Positions 13,468 through 16,523 of a stretch of DNA of 16,523 nucleotides are shown here, piece after piece (within the stretch, counting starts at the first letter, position 1; each line of letters opens with the position of its first letter). Source of the DNA: an uncultured Eubacteriales bacterium (lineage in GTDB: Bacteria; Bacillota; Clostridia; Oscillospirales; Oscillospiraceae). The stretch covers positions 1 to 16,523 of the forward strand of contig CAJLCS010000039.1 in NCBI GenBank assembly GCA_905205195.1. The letters are read 5' to 3'. The notes under the pieces were generated by a model. That model had not been told where the DNA came from. It searched no databases and saw only the letters and a program-made list of their open reading frames with translations. Made by a program: the position numbers and the translations under genes.

Positions 13468-14719
13468 ACTCTCTGCGAAGGGCCTCGATGGGGTTCAGAT
13501 TCGCCGCCTTCACCGCCGGCAGCAGGCCGAACACCACGCCGATCAGCGTGGAGAACACCACCGCCACGGCAATCGCCGACACGCTGATGGCCACCGGAAT
13601 ATCCATCATGTTGGAAATCAGCTCCGCCAGACCGATGCCGCTGGCCACGCCGATGATGCCGCCCAGACTGGTCAGCACCGCCGCCTCCGTCAGAAACTGC
13701 ATCCGGATCCGGCGTTTTTTGGCGCCGATGGCCTTTTTCAGGCCGATTTCGCTGGTCCGCTCCGTGACGGACACCAGCATGATGTTCATCACGCCGATGC
13801 CGCCCACCAGCAGCGAGATGCTGGCAATCCAGATCAGCTGGGTGTTGGTGGATTCGCTCATTTTCTGAAGCTGCTCCGCCTGCTCCAGCATATCCTGGCT
13901 CCGGTAATCAAAGCCGGTGTCGGTGCCGGTGATCTGGCGCGCCGTCAGCAGGTCCGCCGCCTGCTTGCCCGCCGTGGCCATTTCGTCGGTGCTGGCGGTT
14001 TTCAGCGCCACGTTCTGCGGCTCGTCAAACTGGTAAACCGCAGGCCACACCGCGTCCGGCAGGAAAATGGCGCCGGAGGACGTGTCGGCATACATTTTAT
14101 AATCCTGCATACTGTTGATTTTCGGCACGAAGGTCTCGCTCAGCGTCACCGTGCCCACCACCAGGAAGGCCTCGCCCTGAATTTCCAGCGTCTGCCCCAC
14201 CGGGTCCAGGCCGTCAAAGAGGGACTTGGCCGCTTTGGCATCCACCAGCGCCACCTTCCGGCGCTGGGTGATGTCCCGGTCGGCAAAGCCCCGGCCGGAC
14301 TTGATCTGATAGCCGCAGGCGGTCAGATAATGGCGGTCAATGCCGTAAACCGCGCCGCTAAACTGGTTGTTCCGGAAATACACATTGTCGGCATTGCTGC
14401 GGACCCGGTACAGCGACGCCGTCTCCACGCCGGAGATGGTTTCCAGCTCTTCCCGGGTCTCCTCGGAGATCACCCGGACCCCGCTGGGCAGGCTGCTGTA
14501 GCTCATGTCGTAGGCATAGCCGTTCTGATTGAGCTGCACCGTCACCACATTGCTCCCCGCGCCGATGAGATTCTGCTTGATCTGCTCGTTGGTGCCCTTG
14601 ATGGTGGAAACAATGGTGATAATGGCGGCGATACCGATGATAATGCCCAGCATCGTCAGAAACGACCGGAGCTTATGGCCCCAGATGCCCTGAAAGGCCA
14701 GTCTGATATTTTCACCCAT
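13466..14719 (-). CDS. MacB-type ABC transporter permease (FtsX family)
   Basis: Inner-membrane permease of 417 aa with the MacB/FtsX topology. TM1 is at about 20-42, inside the typical start MGENIRLAFQGIWGHKLRSF followed by LTMLGIIIGI. A large extracytoplasmic domain spans about 43-290, and three TM helices follow (about 300-322, 345-370, 377-400). After TM2 comes the coupling-helix signature VTERTSEIGLKKAIGAKK, and the protein ends LNPIEALRRE, the usual C-terminal motif. With the adjacent adaptor and ATPase it would form a tripartite-style exporter for antibiotics, peptides or lipoproteins; the substrate is unknown. AGGAGG (14727-14732) is 7 nt from ATG and overlaps the stop of the preceding gene, so translation is coupled. 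Confidence 0.94.
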   Translation of the reverse strand: MGENIRLAFQGIWGHKLRSFLTMLGIIIGIAAIITIVSTIKGTNEQIKQNLIGAGSNVVTVQLNQNGYAYDMSYSSLPSGVRVISEETREELETISGVETASLYRVRSNADNVYFRNNQFSGAVYGIDRHYLTACGYQIKSGRGFADRDITQRRKVALVDAKAAKSLFDGLDPVGQTLEIQGEAFLVVGTVTLSETFVPKINSMQDYKMYADTSSGAIFLPDAVWPAVYQFDEPQNVALKTASTDEMATAGKQAADLLTARQITGTDTGFDYRSQDMLEQAEQLQKMSESTNTQLIWIASISLLVGGIGVMNIMLVSVTERTSEIGLKKAIGAKKRRIRMQFLTEAAVLTSLGGIIGVASGIGLAELISNMMDIPVAISVSAIAVAVVFSTLIGVVFGLLPAVKAANLNPIEALRRE

Positions 14720-14731
14720 CGGAATCCCTCC

Positions 14732-16342
14732 TTAATAGTTGTAGAGGTCCGACAAATCGCCCTCTGTGGTTTTGGCGCCCGGGAAGACGTTCTTGCCGTA
14801 GGGGAACGCGACCTCATCCTCCGCCGACAGGCCGGAACGGATTTCCGTGTAGCTGCCCCACAGGTACCGCCCGGTGGTCACCGCCCGCTTTTCCAGCGTG
14901 CCGTCGGCACCCTTGACATAGACGTAGCTGCCGTCACTTTCGGTCAGCAGGAACGGGTTTTCCAGATAGATGCCGCTCTGCTCCTCCGCGGCGGAGTACT
15001 GAATACTGACATAGTTGCCCTCCATCATGTCCGCGTCGCCGTCCACAAACACCCGGAAGGGATAGTAGGACACGTTGGGGTTGCCCCCGCCGCCGTAGCT
15101 GTTGGAGGTCACCGGGTTTTCCCCGATGGACTGGACGGTGCCGGTGTAGGTATTGCCGGTGTTCCAGTCGTTGACGGTCACCGTCTGGCCGATGGCCATG
15201 GTGTCCTTGTCCAGCTCGCTGACCTGGCCCTCCACATAGAAACCGCCGCCGCTGGACACCTTCAGCAGAGGCTGGCTGTTGGCCTTTGCCTCCTCCGGCG
15301 TCAGGACGGACACCACCGTGCCGTCGATTTTGGCCGTGACCTTCCCGTCCCCGGCCTCGGCCTGCATGATTTTGTAGTTAGACTCCGCCATCTTGATCTG
15401 ATACTCGTCGTCCCGGATGGCTTTTTCCTGTTCGCTCCGCATCTGGGCAATCTGGGCGGCGGTGTAGCCGCTGCCGATGTCGATATCCGGCTCGTCCGGC
15501 TCCACCGGCTGCTGGGCCGTGGGATCGGAGACGCCGGAGGCGTCCTCAAAGCGGAAGGAGGTGCCCTGCGCCGTCCGGGTCACCAGCAGGCCCTGCCAGG
15601 TCAGATTGGACGTCTTGGACAGGTTCCGGTCCGTGACCTTGATAATCAGGTAGCAGGTTTCCGCCGTCTCCGGCTCGGAAGGCTCCGTGCCGTCGGAAGG
15701 CTCCGTCGGCTCCGTGGGCTTCGCCGCGCTGCGGCGGTCCTCCGCCGTCCGGAACAGCTGATCCAGCAGCGTCTGGTCCAGCGCCGTATCGCTGCGAAGC
15801 CAGCAGATCAGCGCCGATTCCATGGTGGTGCCGTCCAGCTTCTGATCGCCCACCAGCCGGTAGGGATCCAGAAGCTCCGTGCCCTCGTCCGGCTCGGTGG
15901 GTTCCGTGGGCTTCACGTCGGGAATCACCATGGGCTTCATGGCCTGAATCTCCGCCAGCCGTTCCTTGTCACTCTCCAGCTGGAGCTTCAGCTTTTCCAC
16001 TCCCAGCCGCTTGCGCTCCAGCTCCAGATCCGTCAGGGTGGTGTCGAAGGTCATCAGCACGTCGCCCTTCTTCACCGTGTCCCCCTGCTGCACCAGAATT
16101 TCGGTGACGGTCTGGGTGCCGGACAGGTAAACCGTCTGAATCTGGTCCGTGGACACCGGGCCGTAGGTTTCCTTGGAATCGCCCCAGTACTCGGTCACGC
16201 CCACATTGGCAAAGGGATACACCGCCACCGGGTCCGTGCTCCGGCGGCCGAAATAGGCCCAGCAGCCCAGGCTGATGGCCACTGCCAGCACCGCCGCCGT
16301 CACGGAAATCAGAACCGTTTTCAGTTTTTTATTACGCTTCAC
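14732..16342 (-). CDS. Membrane fusion (HlyD/MacA-like) protein with inserted domain
   Basis: Adaptor subunit of 536 aa, anchored by an N-terminal TM helix (residues 8-31), working with the ATPase and permease beside it. Lipoyl half-motifs are at 78-102 (TVTEILVQQGDTVKKGDVLM) and 333-346 (GKVTAKIDGTVVSV). One coiled-coil helix is at about 103-135, and the returning helix is at about 293-330. Between them, about 136-292 is an unusual insertion bounded by Pro-Thr-Glu-Pro linkers (KPTEPTEPDEGTE; KPTEPTEPSDGTEPSEPE; PVEPDEPDID) and containing two folded-looking parts. Beta-barrel and membrane-proximal domains follow. The start is GTG 16342, with GGAGG 8 nt upstream, opening a basic-then-hydrophobic N-terminus. 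The longer reading from 16414 lies within the ATPase gene. Confidence 0.9.
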   Translation of the reverse strand: MKRNKKLKTVLISVTAAVLAVAISLGCWAYFGRRSTDPVAVYPFANVGVTEYWGDSKETYGPVSTDQIQTVYLSGTQTVTEILVQQGDTVKKGDVLMTFDTTLTDLELERKRLGVEKLKLQLESDKERLAEIQAMKPMVIPDVKPTEPTEPDEGTELLDPYRLVGDQKLDGTTMESALICWLRSDTALDQTLLDQLFRTAEDRRSAAKPTEPTEPSDGTEPSEPETAETCYLIIKVTDRNLSKTSNLTWQGLLVTRTAQGTSFRFEDASGVSDPTAQQPVEPDEPDIDIGSGYTAAQIAQMRSEQEKAIRDDEYQIKMAESNYKIMQAEAGDGKVTAKIDGTVVSVLTPEEAKANSQPLLKVSSGGGFYVEGQVSELDKDTMAIGQTVTVNDWNTGNTYTGTVQSIGENPVTSNSYGGGGNPNVSYYPFRVFVDGDADMMEGNYVSIQYSAAEEQSGIYLENPFLLTESDGSYVYVKGADGTLEKRAVTTGRYLWGSYTEIRSGLSAEDEVAFPYGKNVFPGAKTTEGDLSDLYNY

Positions 16343-16523
16343 CGCTTGTTCCTCCCTCCGTCTGATGCAGCTCACCGTCGAGAATGTGCATGGTCCGGTC
16401 CGCGCAGGCCGCAATGGACGGTTCGTGGGTAATCATGATAATCGTCATGCCCTGATCGCTCAGGGACCGGAAAATCTCCATAATCTGATTGCCGGCCTTG
16501 GTGTCCAGCGCGCCGGTGGGCTC
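16332..16523 (-). CDS. ABC transporter ATPase, C-terminal part (cut by window edge)
   Basis: The last 63 residues of a MacB/LolD-type ATP-binding subunit; the N-terminal part lies beyond 16523. The first residue in view is the catalytic Glu of Walker B, followed by PTGALDT (the D-loop in the usual 'DEPTGALD' context). The H-loop histidine is in MITHEP, and the fragment ends with the typical DRTMHILDGEL strand. Together with the permease this marks the unit as a MacB-type efflux/lipoprotein-export class transporter with separate ATPase and permease. Its stop overlaps the adaptor gene by 11 nt (GTG 16342 lies inside this frame), so the three genes form an operon in the order ATPase, adaptor, permease. 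Confidence 0.92.
   Translation of the reverse strand, partial: EPTGALDTKAGNQIMEIFRSLSDQGMTIIMITHEPSIAACADRTMHILDGELHQTEGGTSGEA

Noticed and set aside
13382..16432. Plus-strand open frame of 1016 codons
   Set aside because: It lies antisense to the adaptor and permease genes, which have clear domains and ribosome sites. Its translation is His/Arg/Gly-rich with no family signature. It is typical of GC-rich shadow frames.
1..16523. tRNA, rRNA, CRISPR arrays and insertion sequences
   Set aside because: No cloverleaf with TTCRA-type arm, no regular spaced repeats, and no transposase-like product were seen.

Overview
The window is GC-rich bacterial chromosome. The gene content points to an anaerobic member of the Clostridia, probably the Oscillospirales/Ruminococcaceae group: large lipoproteins resembling those labelled DUF6034, a short bacterial Na+-symporter-family transporter, strong AGGAGG ribosome sites, and consensus TTGACA/TATAAT-type promoters. 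The taxonomic placement is an inference from gene style; no rRNA or taxonomic marker is present.

Layout from left to right. (1) Positions 23-4734, minus strand: three tandem paralogous lipoproteins of about 490-500 aa. The first two in transcription order are 33 bp apart and share a consensus promoter. The third has its own promoter and a leader with a UUCG hairpin. (2) 4857-6334, plus strand: a neurotransmitter:sodium symporter (NSS) transporter, transcribed divergently from a perfect TTGACA-17-TATACT promoter and ending at a strong hairpin terminator. (3) 6354-6908, minus strand: a type I phosphoribosyltransferase with its own promoter. (4) 7086-13145, plus strand: a compact eight-gene phage-derived cassette. 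In order it encodes a TerS-like protein, the large terminase, portal, capsid protease, HK97-fold major capsid protein, two connector-type proteins and a last neck/tail-terminator-like protein. The genes overlap or nearly abut, and the recognisable catalytic residues are intact. No integrase, repressor, replication, tail-tube, tape-measure, fibre or lysis gene is present, and chromosomal genes flank both ends. Terminator-like hairpins lie at both edges. (5) About 13230-13467, plus strand: the only gap over 300 bases. It holds a good promoter, about 200 nt able to fold into a rod, and a strong terminator, so it is a candidate structured small RNA that I cannot assign to a family. (6) 13466-16523, minus strand: an ABC efflux operon of MacB type. 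In transcription order it contains the end of the ATPase (cut by the window edge), an unusual membrane fusion protein with an inserted domain, and an FtsX/MacB permease.

The two items most worth attention are the insulated, head-and-packaging-only phage cassette, which could be a decayed prophage or a domesticated DNA-packaging particle, and the unassigned RNA gene next to it.
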